Source: Ixodes scapularis (Eukaryota > Arthropoda > Arachnida > Ixodida > Ixodidae). Taken from it: a DNA stretch of 64,000 bases. The DNA lies in assembly GCF_016920785.2 (NCBI RefSeq), contig NW_024609884.1, forward strand, positions 31,540,080-31,604,079. Direction: 5' to 3'. Positions 9,101 through 20,646 of this stretch are shown in pieces. The notes under the pieces are model-generated. The model did no database searches and had not been told where the DNA came from. It saw only the letters and a list, made by a program, of their open reading frames with translations. Every line of letters begins with the position of its first letter. Position 1 is the stretch's first letter. The translations under genes were made by a program, and so were the position numbers.

Positions 9101-12100
9101 TTCGTCTCTAGTGCGGGCCCTAAAGGAGATAACTTGTATGAATGGGTGTCCACCATTCTCGGCCCACCAGGATCTGTCTACGAGGGTGGGGTGTTCTTTC
9201 TGGATATCCACTTCAGTCCAGAGTATCCGTTCAAGCCACCAAAGGTGATGTCCTGTAGAAATAATGCCCAATACGGATTAGAGCTGGTGGACTTTCAATG
9301 TCTCGTAAACCAGGGACAGAGGTGCTGAACTTGTTTCACCTCAAGTGCAAACATAGTGAAAGTTACGAGAGCGAGCTCTGGGCTTTCAGCGTCTGTGCCA
9401 AGCTTGTGCAGTGCAAGCGTTGTTCAAGGCAACATGCTCAAGCTTGTAGCTTCACTTGCGCACAAAGTGAAATAAACTATATAGGAGGTTTGAATTTTTG
9501 TTACTACGTTGATGTCCTGCATTTTATTTGATGCCCGCTTGTACTGGTAAATTCCACAAGTATTTTAAACTGAACAAAATGGTTTAGTTAAATAAATAAA
9601 AGTTGTCCCATATAATTGTAAAAGATTTTTTTTTTTAATTTGACAAAGCAGTTTTTGTGCATTTCATATGTATACATGTTTGCAAATCCGGTCTCGGTGC
9701 CGCCATGTTGCTCGGTTGAGGTGCACTTGGGCACGGCCATAATCCGATTATGACGCCTTGCAAGGCTTCGAATCAGATTATGATGCGTCCAAGCGCACCC
9801 CAACCAAGCAAGATGGCGGCGCCCTGAAGCCGAACTTGCAAACGTGTATACTTGTGAAGTTACTACTTGGATATCACACTTACTGTAACACACCGAGCAA
9901 GCGCCCACTCAAAATTTGAAGATAATCACAAAAAAATAGAGATGGGCGCACGTGAGGGTCATCAATTTTGCATATATTTGTACTGTCTATATTTTTTTCA
10001 GATGTTTCAAATTTTGGGGGTGGGCGCTTGGTGCGGAATGGGTGGATAACGGTATTCTATGGTAGTTTATTTCTGGAATTTCGGAAGTTTGTCAGTTAGG
10101 TACCGTGATAAAAATTTGCTCTAAAAATTGCTACACATTCTTAAGTTATGTCGTAAAATAAGTATGATAGCACAGCTATGTCTTGTTTATTGAATTGCTA
10201 TTATCTTTTTCACACACTATAGGTACAGCAATTAATTTTATTAATTGGGTTGGTCCTTAAGAGCTTTGGTTGGGATCATTCAAGGCAACCCATTCCTGAA
10301 AGACTTTGTGCCCAAGTTTCAGATTCTGAAAAATTTCACTGCTCCTTTTTGATATCAAGTTTTATTTTGGGTGCCTTGTGTAATATGTGGTTTCTTTTCC
10401 ATGGCAGGTGACATTTCGTACTCGCATCTATCATTGCAACATCAACAGCCAGGGAGTGATATGCCTAGACATTCTCAAGGACAACTGGAGTCCTGCCCTG
10501 ACCATTTCCAAAGTTCTGCTATCCATATGTTCTCTACTCACAGACTGCAACCCAGGTAAGCATGCTGGTCTGGTCATGATTTTGTTCTGTTGACATTGAG
10601 TGTCTCCTCCTCCTGCTGGTGTTTTTGGGTAATTGCATTCATTGCTAATAGCCACACAAGCTGTTGTTGCACTTTAGGTGTGATTTGATCGCCTTTCTGT
10701 ACTCAAATATGGTATTGAGGATTGTAATGTAGTCTCACGTTATCTCTTTTTTTTAAAGTTTAGGCATACGTTACTACATTGTATGCAGCATTCTCTACAC
10801 AGGCAGACATGTACTATCATATTTGTTGACCTCTAAAACATAGTGACTGTAGGCTTCTATACTTGGCAAAATTGAAGGGACCATGGAATGATTCTTGAAC
10901 TTCTTCCTCCTTAGTTTTCCTCACTGAAAAGTGAAATGAAAAATTATGTGGTTGTGACGTAGTAGTATTTTATTGGAACCGGAAGCTCTCCCAGCCGTCC
11001 GAGGGTTGGCGGGGTCAGCCGTTCGTGTTTCTTGCATCTGATACAGTCGTCGATAAATGTTGAACTACAGCGACAGCCCTCCCAGTCTTCTTGTCGACAT
11101 GGTCGGACTTCCACGACAGGCCAGTCTAATGAATTTTGCTTTCCTCGACGTAAAAAAGAGTTATGTCAGATTGTCAACTTTGACGGTGTTGGTTTTGGAA
11201 TGCAACGACTCCAAGCTTTCACCGTGCTTAGCACACCATGGAACTTGTCATTTGCAAGTGATAATTGCCGTCGAGGCACTCATTGGCCACGAACGCGAAT
11301 CCAAATATTTGTCGACAGGTTGATTGTTGACGAGCGCATATGTCCGAGTGATGCAGTGCTCGTGTCGAACACGTGAGCTATTTTTGGCTGACGTGCGTGG
11401 GTACCATGGATGTATTGCAGTGAAAAAACGGAGCGCTTTCGAATGTAAGAAATAGTTTGCTATATTTTTAAAATTTCATAGCGAAAAGCAGGCTTTTGGT
11501 GTTCTACCCTAGTGTACTGGTTTTTGTTTTAACCTACTAAACAATATGCAATGAGTAAAATTTCAATCTAAAATCATTTATTCAATCCAGAATTCATTTC
11601 ATAGTTCTCTCTAGTACAGCATTTTGCCATCTTTAAAAAATAAAAAAAATATATATATATTTTGTTAAAGTTCAGATTCACGGTGGAAATCTTGTTTAGT
11701 TTGGGTTATTTATATAAATTATGAAATTAATTATTAATATTTGGGTAAGGGTCTTGCGAGTTCTTGAGTCTGAACAGCTCCATCGATGTCAGCTTAATTC
11801 TTGAAATTCCTCGGACTTGTTTGTATTCAGAGTGAGTCTAGTACTTGTGGTTTCTTCCCTGTTTTGATACTAGTAACTTTGACTACCCCCGGTTTTAGTC
11901 TGATAGAATAAATGTAGCTTACATGTCGTGTCACACAATCTACCGTAAAATACAGCGGAAGCACCCACTTCGTTGAAGCGACCACTATTATACGTTTAGC
12001 TCCTGGTTTGACCGGTCAAGTGCCCATGTCTAGATTAACCTAGTTTTCACTGAGAGTGGGGTGGCCACTTCCTCTGTATTTTGCAGTACTTCCAACACTG

Positions 12101-12404
12101 AAAGTATGTTATCTTTGCATCATGTTGCATATACTACCCATTAAGATTTCTGCTTTCTTGCAGTTTTCAGGGTGTAAAGCTGGATGCCATATGAATTGGC
12201 TGTAGATAAATTTTACTTCATCCACACACACACAAAAAAAAAAAACAAAAAAAAAAAACAATGGTTATTTGTTTTGAGCATGCTTTTGTTACATTTCCTT
12301 GCACAGCGGACCCACTGGTGGGCAGCATTGCCACTCAGTTCATGCAGCAGCGAGAGGAGCACGACCGCATTGCCCGGCTCTGGACAAAGCGCTATGCCAC
12401 ATAA
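6162..12404 (+). CDS. UBE2E: Ubiquitin-conjugating enzyme E2 of the UBE2E (Drosophila Ubc2) family
   Basis: Class III E2 that takes ubiquitin from E1 and passes it to substrates through RING ligases, in nucleus and cytosol. Coding exons with matching phases are 6162-6193, 6383-6433, 9112-9244, 10408-10555 and 12307-12404 (TAA 12402-12404), together 153 codons from the ATG at 6162. The UBC fold is complete. [20 protein letters not shown] opens it; GPPGSVYEGGVFFLDIHF and PEYPFKPPK are the central strands; YHCNIN occupies the HPN-motif position; the catalytic cysteine is in GVICLDILKDNW; and TKRYAT is the family C terminus. The residues match arthropod UBE2E closely. The N-terminal Ser-rich extension of the family is only partly visible: the frame is open upstream of 6162 (SESPPGRSSSAVEDQD) but has no ATG, so a 5' exon or a frameshift is needed. 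Purifying conservation of every exon indicates a live gene. Confidence 0.93.
6383..6433 (+). CDS. UBE2E: UBE2E exon: [16 protein letters not shown]
   Basis: The acceptor is a long T run plus ctag; the donor is cag|gtgatg. It encodes the first helix of the UBC fold. Entry phase 2 and exit phase 2 match the neighbouring exons. Confidence 0.93.
6434..9111 (+). other. UBE2E intron with a MITE
   Basis: This 2.7 kb intron has no supported gene. It holds the TIR element at 7183-7803; long open frames on both strands inside that element are not protein-like. The remainder is AT-rich and unremarkable. Confidence 0.6.
7183..7803. mobile_element. MITE with 23-bp perfect inverted ends
   Basis: The 23 bases at 7192-7214 (beginning TAAAGTCACTGGATCCTGGG) are repeated perfectly in inverse orientation at 7771-7793. 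The outer bases are imperfectly paired (tggttccac against ggttccacca). It lies within a UBE2E intron and has no transposase. Confidence 0.6.
9112..9244 (+). CDS. UBE2E: UBE2E exon: central beta sheet
   Basis: The acceptor is cgtctctag; the donor is aag|gtgatg. It encodes AGPKGDNLYEWVSTILGPPG, then SVYEGGVFFLDIHFSPEYPF and KPPK. Length 133 nt; phases fit both neighbours. Confidence 0.95.
9670..9851. mobile_element. Foldback MITE (GTATACATGTTTGCAA ends)
   Basis: The two halves of this 182-bp segment are imperfect inverse complements, from the ends (gtatacatgtttgcaa and ttgcaaacgtgtatac) to the centre (cataatccgattatgacg against aatcagattatgatgcg). It sits in a UBE2E intron next to the MITE at 9881. 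Confidence 0.7.
9881..10064. mobile_element. MITE of the TACCGTAAAATACC family, copy 1
   Basis: The ends are tactgtaacacaccg and ggtattctatggta. The subterminal agcaagcgcccactcaaa and the internal catatatttgtactgt match the copies at 29728, 35349 and 45294. It is about 184 bp and carries no coding capacity. Confidence 0.75.
10408..10555 (+). CDS. UBE2E: UBE2E exon with the catalytic cysteine
   Basis: It encodes VTFRTRIYHCNINSQGVICL and DILKDNWSPALTISKVLLSI, ending CSLLTDCNP. The active-site Cys is the one in GVICLDIL. The donor is cag|gtaagc. Length 148 nt, phase 0 in and phase 1 out. Confidence 0.96.
10556..12306 (+). other. UBE2E last intron
   Basis: It holds a MITE (11941-12088). An open frame of 114 codons on + at 11032-11376 has no recognisable domain; the opposite strand there has a cysteine-rich frame, also unrecognised. 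The rest is AT-rich. Confidence 0.55.
11941..12088. mobile_element. Short MITE, internally deleted relative of 41313-41747
   Basis: It starts taccgtaaaatac and ends gtattttgcagta. The subterminal blocks cacccacttcgt and gcccatgtctag are shared with the 435-bp copy at 41313, so this 148-bp copy is an internal-deletion derivative. Confidence 0.65.
12307..12404 (+). CDS. UBE2E: UBE2E terminal coding exon
   Basis: It encodes DPLVGSIATQFMQQREEHDR then IARLWTKRYAT and TAA. The preceding acceptor is gcacag. The C terminus matches the family exactly in length. Confidence 0.95.
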
Positions 12405-13452
12405 GCCTAGCTAACCAACTAGTGGTTGCGATGACGTTAATTATTGATGTGTACACTCCTCCCTCACTCCCTCCTCCATCCCCACCTCTGTTTTAAGTTT
12501 TGCTTAGCTCGGAGGACTCGACATCTGTCTGTCTGTCCCTGCCGGCCTACTTTTGTTGGTTTCCTAAGCTGGCAGGCAGTTTGGTGAAGTTTGTGATTGT
12601 GTTCCAGAGGCTGTACAAAAGTTGCATTGCTCTTTTTTTTTTTTTTTTCTTCAAGCGAGTACAATTAGGCAGTGTGTGTATGCATGTGCATTCACACACC
12701 TGCCTCGCTTGCACATGCATACATCTGTATATAGTTTCCAATGAGAAAGACTTCCCATTTGCTTGATCCATGCTTGTTCATATGTTGAATATCTAGGGTT
12801 GGTACATAGTGGTTAAGTGGTATGATGACGATTTTCCAGAAGGACTGAAGCCTTTTTGCACAAATTGGATTATCCAGCTCCCAGGAATGACTATTGGACA
12901 TTATGACTTGATTGTTTTTTACTTTTTGCCTATGAGTATTGTGGTGTAAAGAGGTATGTTTGAGAAATGCTGTGGCTGAAGTTTGTTAAGGGCACTGGCT
13001 AAAGATTTACTTTTGAACTACTCAAGGGATCGGAGTGAAATTTGCAACGGAGATTTAACATAAGATGTCGGTGTATTGTGCAAATTTTCAGCTCTCTGGG
13101 ACAATTTTACATACCTGCATAAGATGTGTCACACTTTAAGAGATCTCTGATATGCAAATGAAGCTATTAAGCATCATTTTGACTGCTTGAATATAAAGTG
13201 GGGAATGTGGGACTTCGAGCTATCTAGTTTTTATAATTCAAATGCAAATAATTCAGGAAGAGTCATTACCTTAAATAATGAGATGCATTACCTTCAAACA
13301 AAATATTCCTTCGTATGAAATTTGCAGCAAAAAGTGGAACTGAGAAAAATTAATTCGAACATAGAACTTTTTAAATTTTTTACAGCCTCACAATGTGCTG
13401 AAAATATTTTATATCAACATAACTATTTGGTGTATGGTTATCAAATTTAGTG

Positions 13453-13634
13453 TAAAGCGCGAAACACATGTACAACGAAACCGTCCAATCCGACGTCCGA
13501 CCATGTAATACGACGGTCGGAGGCGAGGGTTTTCAACGCTCGCCGATGCTACGAAAACCCTCGCCCCCCAAGGTCATTCCGGCAGTCCGCACGTCGGGTC
13601 GGACGGTTTCGTCGTACATGTGTTTCGCACTTTA
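13453..13634. mobile_element. Foldback MITE with taaagcgcgaaacacatgta ends
   Basis: About 35 bp at each end pair (taaagcgcgaaacacatgta against the reverse of tacatgtgtttcgcacttta), followed by the paired interior motif gcgagggttttc / gaaaaccctcgc. The whole 182 bp could form one long hairpin within the presumed UBE2E 3' UTR. Confidence 0.75.
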
Positions 13635-14754
13635 GGGTGTATAATTAATTTCTAAAACCAAAAAACTCAAATTCGAAAAATGATTTTTTTTTTCTTTCTT
13701 TTTCTATTTGAAATTTAGGTTTTTGTCCCCCTGCCTGTCACTTGCATGATTTCAGGTCGTGGTGCGTGGGAAGCCAGTTAGTTATTTCTTGGGGCTAGGC
13801 ATTTCATGCATATATTTTCAGCGGATCGAAAGATGCTAATTGTTTTTAGTAATGATTTGTTTTACAACATTTAAATTATTAGCCTTTTGGTATTGAACTG
13901 TTTTTCTTTGCAAGTTATATTGCAGTAAAAATGCCACTTATGGCATGAATATTTGTTTTTGTCATTTTGTAGTCTACTTAGTATTTCAGAAAAAATGACA
14001 AATTGAGGCCAATGAAATGCAGCTTTGGGGTGCTCCACTTCATAATGTGTTGGCATACTGCAAATGTTAATGGTCACCCAACTCTTAGGTTGACTTGCAT
14101 AATTTCTGTGCATTTCTTGAGGCATTCTTTGATTTTCTTTTTTCAGTGTGTGTGTGTGTATATGTGTGTGCATGTGTGTTTCACTTAACCAAGATCTTTG
14201 GACTTATGTGGAGGCATTCTGTAGGTTCTGTGACTTCCCTTCTCACTTCTGGAAGGAAAACTCCACCCTGATTTTATTTTGTGTGGCTGTTTGGTGGTAT
14301 GTCGGTCGGACCACTGTCATTCCAACTCTAAGCTTGGAAGTGGGCAGGGAGGTGGGAGGAACATCAAACTGTTTTGGTTGACGTCACAGTGTTGGGTTGG
14401 CTGAATTATTGCTTGGATGTGCGACATTTTGTTTTGTTTCTTCATATTTTTTTCCCCTGATTATTGACCTCAGTTTTGGGGGAGGGGCTGTGGAGGAGGC
14501 GAGATTTCTAGTTTACCAAGTTTCATTCTCGTTTAGGGAATATAAGAGGTTGCTCCTGTTTCTTGCATTTGGAGCACCAGAAACTGCTTCTTTGTGAAGC
14601 ATATGTTTGGACAAGATATACAAGTTTTTTTTTTTCCCTTCTGTTGCTGATGTAATTTCAATTTTGCTGCACGTGTATAACACTTTCCTTTCTGCTTGTT
14701 ACATAGTGTTTGTGGTGTTGTGTAATTTAAATCTTATATACAAAGTACATAAAC

Positions 14755-14760
14755 AATAAA
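14755..14760 (+). promoter_or_regulatory. Candidate poly(A) signal for UBE2E
   Basis: Canonical AATAAA in an otherwise non-coding stretch, the most distal clear candidate before the hAT element at 15.6 kb. Confidence 0.35.
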
Positions 14761-14780
14761 AACAGCAAAACTTGAATGCT

Positions 14781-15596
14781 TTCTGCATGATCTCTGGAAG
14801 GACAAGGCTACTACTTACAGTCTATTCACAAGGGTAGCAATCCTATTGATATTTACAGCAGATAATTTTTTACATACTGATAAGCAGACCAAGTCTTGCA
14901 ACTAGTTGTGGGATTTTTAAATCTTGCAATAAATCCCAATAAATCTTTTTGGGTAGGCCATGTATGTTACAAGATGTCCTTTTCTCCTGAATTTTTTTCA
15001 AACTATAATAATGCTGCAACATAATTTAGGCACATGCCACCCTGGCAGCAATGTACTAGCTGTCCTCCGCTCCACATTCTGCGCCCTCCATATTTTTTAT
15101 CGCCTTTTCAAGGAGTGCAAAGGACAAAGGCACAGAGGAAAGGTATGTGGGGATGTGCCTCTTTTCTATGCTTCACTCGGCCAATGGAAGGACCACTTCC
15201 ATGGCCGAGACATTCCCTTTCGACCTCCGGAGTACAAGATGCAGGGTTCAAAGCCTGCGCGGTCCCTTCCCCAACGAGCCTTTGGGGCGTGCTCATAGTC
15301 TGTTGCTTTGCGTGCAAAACCCCGATATTTCTTTTTTCCAATGGCTTCCAAAATTGCTTCTGTTTTGTCTGTACTTTGTCCACACGAGTCCTTTTAGAGC
15401 CGGCACGTTCCAGCAGACGAAATTGGTCTGAATTTGAAAATATTGCAGAAGTCTTTTTTCTTGGGGAAGATGCATTTTGACATGTCTTAACCAGGCAGGT
15501 AAAGGAAAGCATTTTTTTTTTTTTTTTAGTGCTGTGTCCCTTTCAGGCTAATTCACATGGTGTGCGTTTTTGCATAAACTTGTTCCAAGACAACAC
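14781..15596. other. Intergenic, no supported gene
   Basis: Overlapping open frames on both strands at about 15030-15510 show no recognisable domain and overlap each other in several phases, suggesting chance or transposon-derived sequence. Confidence 0.4.
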
Positions 15597-16591
15597 CAGG
15601 GGCCTCCAAACTTTTTGGATAAGGGGCCGGATTCACGGTCTGTCTCGAGGGCCAGGAAAAAAAGAAGGAATTCTAAACGAAAATCTAAATATATAATCCT
15701 TCATAAGAATTTAGGCACATAAATAAATGTTAGTTTTACAAAGAAAATTGAGGTCAATGAGTACATATATTAGAATTTGAAATTTAATAATTTAGCTAAT
15801 AACATTGCACAACAATTGTGACCTAGAAAACTCGCTATTGGGAAGGAGGAGAAATTGCGACGCCCCAAGCGGTTAACTTTACAACTACACGGATGGGGAC
15901 AACAAATACAACGACTCGGCGCTCGGCCGACATAACCGAACGCGGCGGCGGCGTTCGGCTAGAGTTTGTGTTCTCCGGTGAGGGGGAGGAGGGGCTCTTT
16001 TGTTCCCACTCTGGCCTGCATGAACAATGCAGCATGCACAGTGTCCAGCTCGGCACAAAAGCCGAAGTGGGTCAAGCTCGCATTCTCCGACGACTGCTTT
16101 CGGAATAGATCCGGCACTTAATGTCACTTCGTTGATAGTTAGTATTTTTTTACATTGCACTGTGCCCCGCGCTCTATTGTAGAAGATGACATGGACATGC
16201 CCGTAAGGCCAGTGGGCATGTGCACAGGCCTTGTGTGGAGTAAACACCGAAGTGTGGGGAAACAAAATGGTTGGAGCGCCCCCTATAGTTCGATCTCCTG
16301 CCCAATAGGCATATATGAAAGCTTTGGGACATTTGTGCAGTGCAAAAGACATAATTATAAAGCTAACGCTAACAATATGTAATAGCTGTGACAGAGGACG
16401 TGAAGCACAATGGTACATGAAAATGCAAAGTAATTTTAACATAGTTAAACATGAAGTAGGGTACTATGGATGGTGATGGTGGTAATGACAGTGTTCAATT
16501 AATACAATGAGAGGACCAGCGTTACGATGCAGTTTCTTTTGGGACCAGGGTTTCTTGCATTCTTTCATGGGCCAAGGTTTGGAGACACCTG
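15597..16591. mobile_element. Non-autonomous hAT-like element
   Basis: It starts caggggcctccaaacttt and ends aaggtttggagacacctg; these are imperfect inverse complements of the hAT (Zaphod/Tip100-like) type. The 8-bp flanks gacaacac and ctctacac match at only five positions, as for an old insertion. No transposase is evident. Confidence 0.6.
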
Positions 16592-18284
16592 CTCTACACT
16601 GATGTTGTCATCAGTGGTGTTCGGTGCCGCCTCTGAGTTCGAGGCAAAATGACAACCTACAGACCAACCTAGCTTGAAACCTGCCCAAGGTGACCACAGT
16701 ATGGCTGAGGCTTACTGCAATGTGTGTAGCTGAGATTATTTGTGCATCAGATCTCCAGTCCTTTGCTGGGGCATGTCAGGCGTGCAAGGCCCCGAAAATT
16801 TTATTTCTGTGGCATTGGGAATGGGGTTGATATTAATTCCTTTGTGGCACTGCACTCTGGTTTTAAGAATCTTATATGAAGTGGCCTGGAGGTCACTAGA
16901 AGCTGAATTGTTTTGTCTCTTGCTTTGCTCTCTGTTTGCGGTTCCATTTCCACTAGATTCTGCCGAACTTTTTTAGTTCACAAATTATCAAAACTTTTTA
17001 TGAAAACTTTGCAGCCCTGGGAACCACTTCATTGGGCAGTTGTTTGGTAACAAACTTTCTGTGGATGTATATGTATCTGTGCATATTGATGTTTTTGTAT
17101 TTGGAATTATGGATTCTTGGGCATCATTGCCGTGGGGAAAGTAATCTCATGCATGCTTAGCATTGGGGCCTGTTACTTCATACAAGTTGGCTTAGCTGAA
17201 GCAGTTTTCAGAGCTTTGTGTTTGCTTGTGCTAATCAATGCCCCCCACCATGCCACGTCAGGTAGAATATAATATTTGATCTTGGGGATAATTTAATGCA
17301 GGTGATTTTCTAAAGGAGCCCAAGGAAAGTTTATGAAGAGCTGCTGGACTGGAGAGGGAGCTCTTGAGGTGGAGCTAGTTTGACCCTAGCAAGATGACAG
17401 TAATATCGGCCTAGTCAACCCGATGTGCCACCATCTTACTAGCAGCAGAAGGCACGTCGGAAACTGACGCTGACACTTGTCCATACCCTTAATCGGTGTT
17501 TTCCCAGTTTAAGCATTGTTTTAACTTTAACTGAGTCGCACATTGACGCATATCAAACACATGCTCCATATAGTATAGTGTGTGTTTTGCTGTTTTTGTT
17601 TTTGTTGTTTTTTTTTTGGGGGGGGGGGAGAGAGGGAGAGGGAGGGAAAGTTTTTTTTTTGACAGAGTCAGTGTTTGACAAAATATTGGTGTTTATTGGA
17701 GATAAGGGGGTTGGATTTCCCAACCACAAGGGAACATCCGATTTCCTTCTCTTACCAATAAAAGAAGAAATGGGACAAGGGGTGCAACTCCCAAATAAAA
17801 GAAGTGGCCCGTGTTCCAGATCAATGCAAAATAAACTGATGGGCCTTAAGGTTTTTTCTCGTATAAAGATTGGGTGCTTCGTATTTCAAGACTGTTCAAA
17901 TTCGTGGTTATTTATTTACAAAGAAGCCTGCATTACTGCGAGGCATTTTAGCAGAGGGTCGGTTTTGCAAACATTAATAAAACATCACTGGAATATATAT
18001 ATATATATATACTGTATATATGAAAATACACCAAACCACAACTAGTACACAACTTCTAATGCACAAAAAGTATTCATAAAAACATCACTGGAATTTTAAA
18101 AAAAATTATATATATAGCACAACTGGGATATAAGACGCACTGCCAAAAATGACTAAGAAAATAAAAGCACTATCTATCAAATGCAAGTCGAAGAATCATT
18201 TTAACAATAGAAAATTTGTCAAGATATATCTTTACTCGTCTGTGTTTGGTCCTATGTTTTATTCTTTCTATTATCTAGTATACT
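16592..18284. other. Intergenic, repeat relics
   Basis: At about 16742-16800 a short stretch (agatctccagtcctttgctg) resembles the 3' part of the SINE at 40.2 kb. A T/G-rich tract lies at 17587-17660 and an (AT)n tract at about 17993-18012. No gene is supported. Confidence 0.5.
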
Positions 18285-18289
18285 TTACC

Positions 18290-19760
18290 AACACGCGTTA
18301 AGAATATTATACATCTTTAGGCAGCTGATTCCACTCTTTAATATTTCTCGGGGGGAAGAAAGAAAACCCATCAGGTGTGAAAGGAGTGTGGTCGGAGTTT
18401 GAGTCATTCGCCCTTCCCGATACATAAAACAGTTCCTGTAAAACATCCCTTTTACTAATAGAGAGTTTATCTTATAAATATCATCTAGAAATTTTAGGCT
18501 CAAAGATTTTCTTCATTCACTAAGCAACTCCTAATGCAAGGCCGCCTCCATGCTGGTGACGCTTGCTCCGAATTCATGATAATTTAGCACATTGATTTTA
18601 TATATTTCAAGTTTTTGTTAAATATTTACGGTGGGGTACCCAAACTACTGAAGCATATTCAATGCGTGGACGAATAAAAATAAAATATAGCTTACTTTAT
18701 CGGGTTGAAGCTTGTCAAAGGTTTAATTAAATTGAGGACTATCATTTCAACATGACTCTTTCATGTTAGGGTGGAGAATAAAATCCAAGACGATTTAAAT
18801 CATAATTTTTAATAACATCCGTTTGCTATGATTATTTAAATCAAACCTTTTCCCAGGAATTGAAATTAGGGGTGTGTCTAAATTTTTAGGGGGGGGGGGG
18901 GGGGCATTGAGGATAGAGGAGTTGTTGCAAATTGTGAACACCCCCCCCCCCCTAGGGGTGCATAGGGAAATCACTGCCTTTCCTACAAAAATAATCTCCA
19001 AAATATTCTTATTTGCCATTTGTCTATCATGTAATGTTTTCTATGTGCAATTGTTTTGTGTTTAAATCGAAGATTCATCAACAAGAAAAGTTTATAGCAG
19101 GCTGAGCTCGAGCAAATCAAAGTGTTGAACTTTCTTTCTACCTTCCACTTCGTCAGTTGCCTTATGTCATTTTGTAAACAAATCGGAATGTTAAAATCGG
19201 ACAAAAAAGTAGTTTTATTGTAAACAAACCAAAACTTTAAAAAGATTAATATTTAATAAAATAAAAATAAGCTTTTGTTCTAGTAGTGAGCTTACTTTAA
19301 AAGTTTAAGTGTATAGCAATTATTTTACATTGTTTGTAATGATTGGGTGAATTGATCAATTCATCTGTATGTCTGAAAATACATCTAGTTATAAAAAAAC
19401 TTTTTCTACCTACAGTGATTTAAATACAAATTTGATTTTTTAATAATTTTCTTTTTCACAATTTAATGGATAGCATAACACCCAAGTACTTTAAGTGCAA
19501 GCTAACTTTAATTATTTCATTATTAAGCATCTTTTTTTTCTTGGTAAATCTTATGTGAATGCACTTTTTAATATTTAAAATAACCCTCCCTTTCTCACAC
19601 CAGTTAAAAATTTTGTTGAGATCACTTTGTAAAGTATTAATATTGTTGGAATTAATTATATAAATAATTCAGTCGTCTACAAATAGTCTAAGGTTTGAAA
19701 TTATATCATATATATAGACTAGGAATATCAAAGGACCCAGAAGGAGGTTCTTTAGTTTTC
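18290..19760 (-). mobile_element. Decayed CR1/Jockey-like LINE reverse transcriptase fragment
   Basis: Read on the - strand from about 19760, broken frames give GSVLGPL-like and FLVYIND-like RT sequence, then LRLFVDD in place of the FADD box. Next come LQSDLNKIFNWCEKG and HLKYLGVMLS. Near 18650 there is RIEYASVVWVPHRKYL, and near 18330 FFPPRNIKEWNQLPKD-like C-terminal sequence. The order is that of a non-LTR RT and its C terminus, so this is a dead 3' portion with frameshifts and an internal G- and C-tract insert near 18.9 kb. Confidence 0.7.
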
Positions 19761-20149
19761 CCAGATTTCAAGAAAACCGGCTCGGGGATTTATTTTAGGG
19801 GTTTATCAACATATTCCAAAAACACTAAACCTTAGTTATAATTAACAAAATGTAGGCCTCTGAACTGCTTTTTTTTTGTAACCATGCCAAATGGGGGGAA
19901 GAGGATTTTCAGCAGTCATTCAAAACCAGTTTGGTGTTCCTGCAGATAACACTGGCCTACACTGTCAGACACTCCCTGAAGAAGCAAATGATACTGACAT
20001 CCTGTGCAGTTATCTCCACCCCTTTGAATATGAAAGCTATTAGGTGCTTTTTGTTGTTGTAACAGTCATGCCACTTGGACAAACATTGGCAGTTACCAAG
20101 TGGTACCTGGGCTTGAGCAGTCAAGCAAGTCGTAAAGGCAAAACAACCT

Positions 20150-20155
20150 TTTATT
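20150..20155 (-). promoter_or_regulatory. Candidate MALSU1 poly(A) signal
   Basis: tttatt on + is AATAAA on -, 204 bp downstream of the MALSU1 stop codon. Confidence 0.55.
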
Positions 20156-20358
20156 CATAATAGTAACTGCCACAGTAACACTTGTAGTGTGGACCTCTAG
20201 TCCACTGCAACACCCACAACAAATAAAACAAATCTTAACAACTGTAATACTACTGGAAAACAATTTTTTTTTTTTTCACCTTCTTTCAGTTGAACCTTAA
20301 GCTGAGTGTTAAAATATTGAGAGCTTAGCAAAAATAAAAGAAAAGAAAACACACTAAA

Positions 20359-20646
20359 TCAATGTTGTACAGCCGTATTCCGGAGATCTTGGGCATCCTT
20401 GGGCTTAATTTCTTGGAGCAGCTGTATCTGCTGCTGCAGCATGTTGAAGACCGGGTCATCCTTACTGTGAGTTAGGTCGTCATAGGTGCTGCCGACAGTC
20501 CACAGGGTCTCGATGTCGTAATGCTCACGTGCCTCGGGCAGGAAGATGTGGAGAACAACATTTCCCATGTCGAGGACTTTCCACTCTGGACATTGCTCGC
20601 CCTCGATAAACAGAGTTGGATCAGTCTTGTCTTTTTTGCGCTTGTA
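20359..20646 (-). CDS. MALSU1: MALSU1 exon 3 (C-terminal half of RsfS domain)
   Basis: The acceptor ttcacacag precedes TAC AAG CGC. It encodes YKRKKDKTDPTLFIEGEQ, then PEWKVLDMGNVVLHIFLPEA and a C-terminal tail to TGA. Entry is in phase 0. Confidence 0.93.
   Translation of the reverse strand, partial: YKRKKDKTDPTLFIEGEQCPEWKVLDMGNVVLHIFLPEAREHYDIETLWTVGSTYDDLTHSKDDPVFNMLQQQIQLLQEIKPKDAQDLRNTAVQH

Larger units (their letters stand above)
12405..14780 (+). other. UBE2E: Probable UBE2E 3' UTR
   Basis: About 2.4 kb without coding signal runs from the stop to an AATAAA at 14755-14760. It includes the foldback MITE at 13453-13634 and a TG-rich microsatellite at about 14144-14180. The true cleavage site is not provable from sequence; earlier sites are possible. 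Confidence 0.45.

Noticed and set aside
11032..11376. 114-codon + strand frame in the last UBE2E intron
   Set aside because: No motif, and the opposite strand is equally open; not enough to call a gene.
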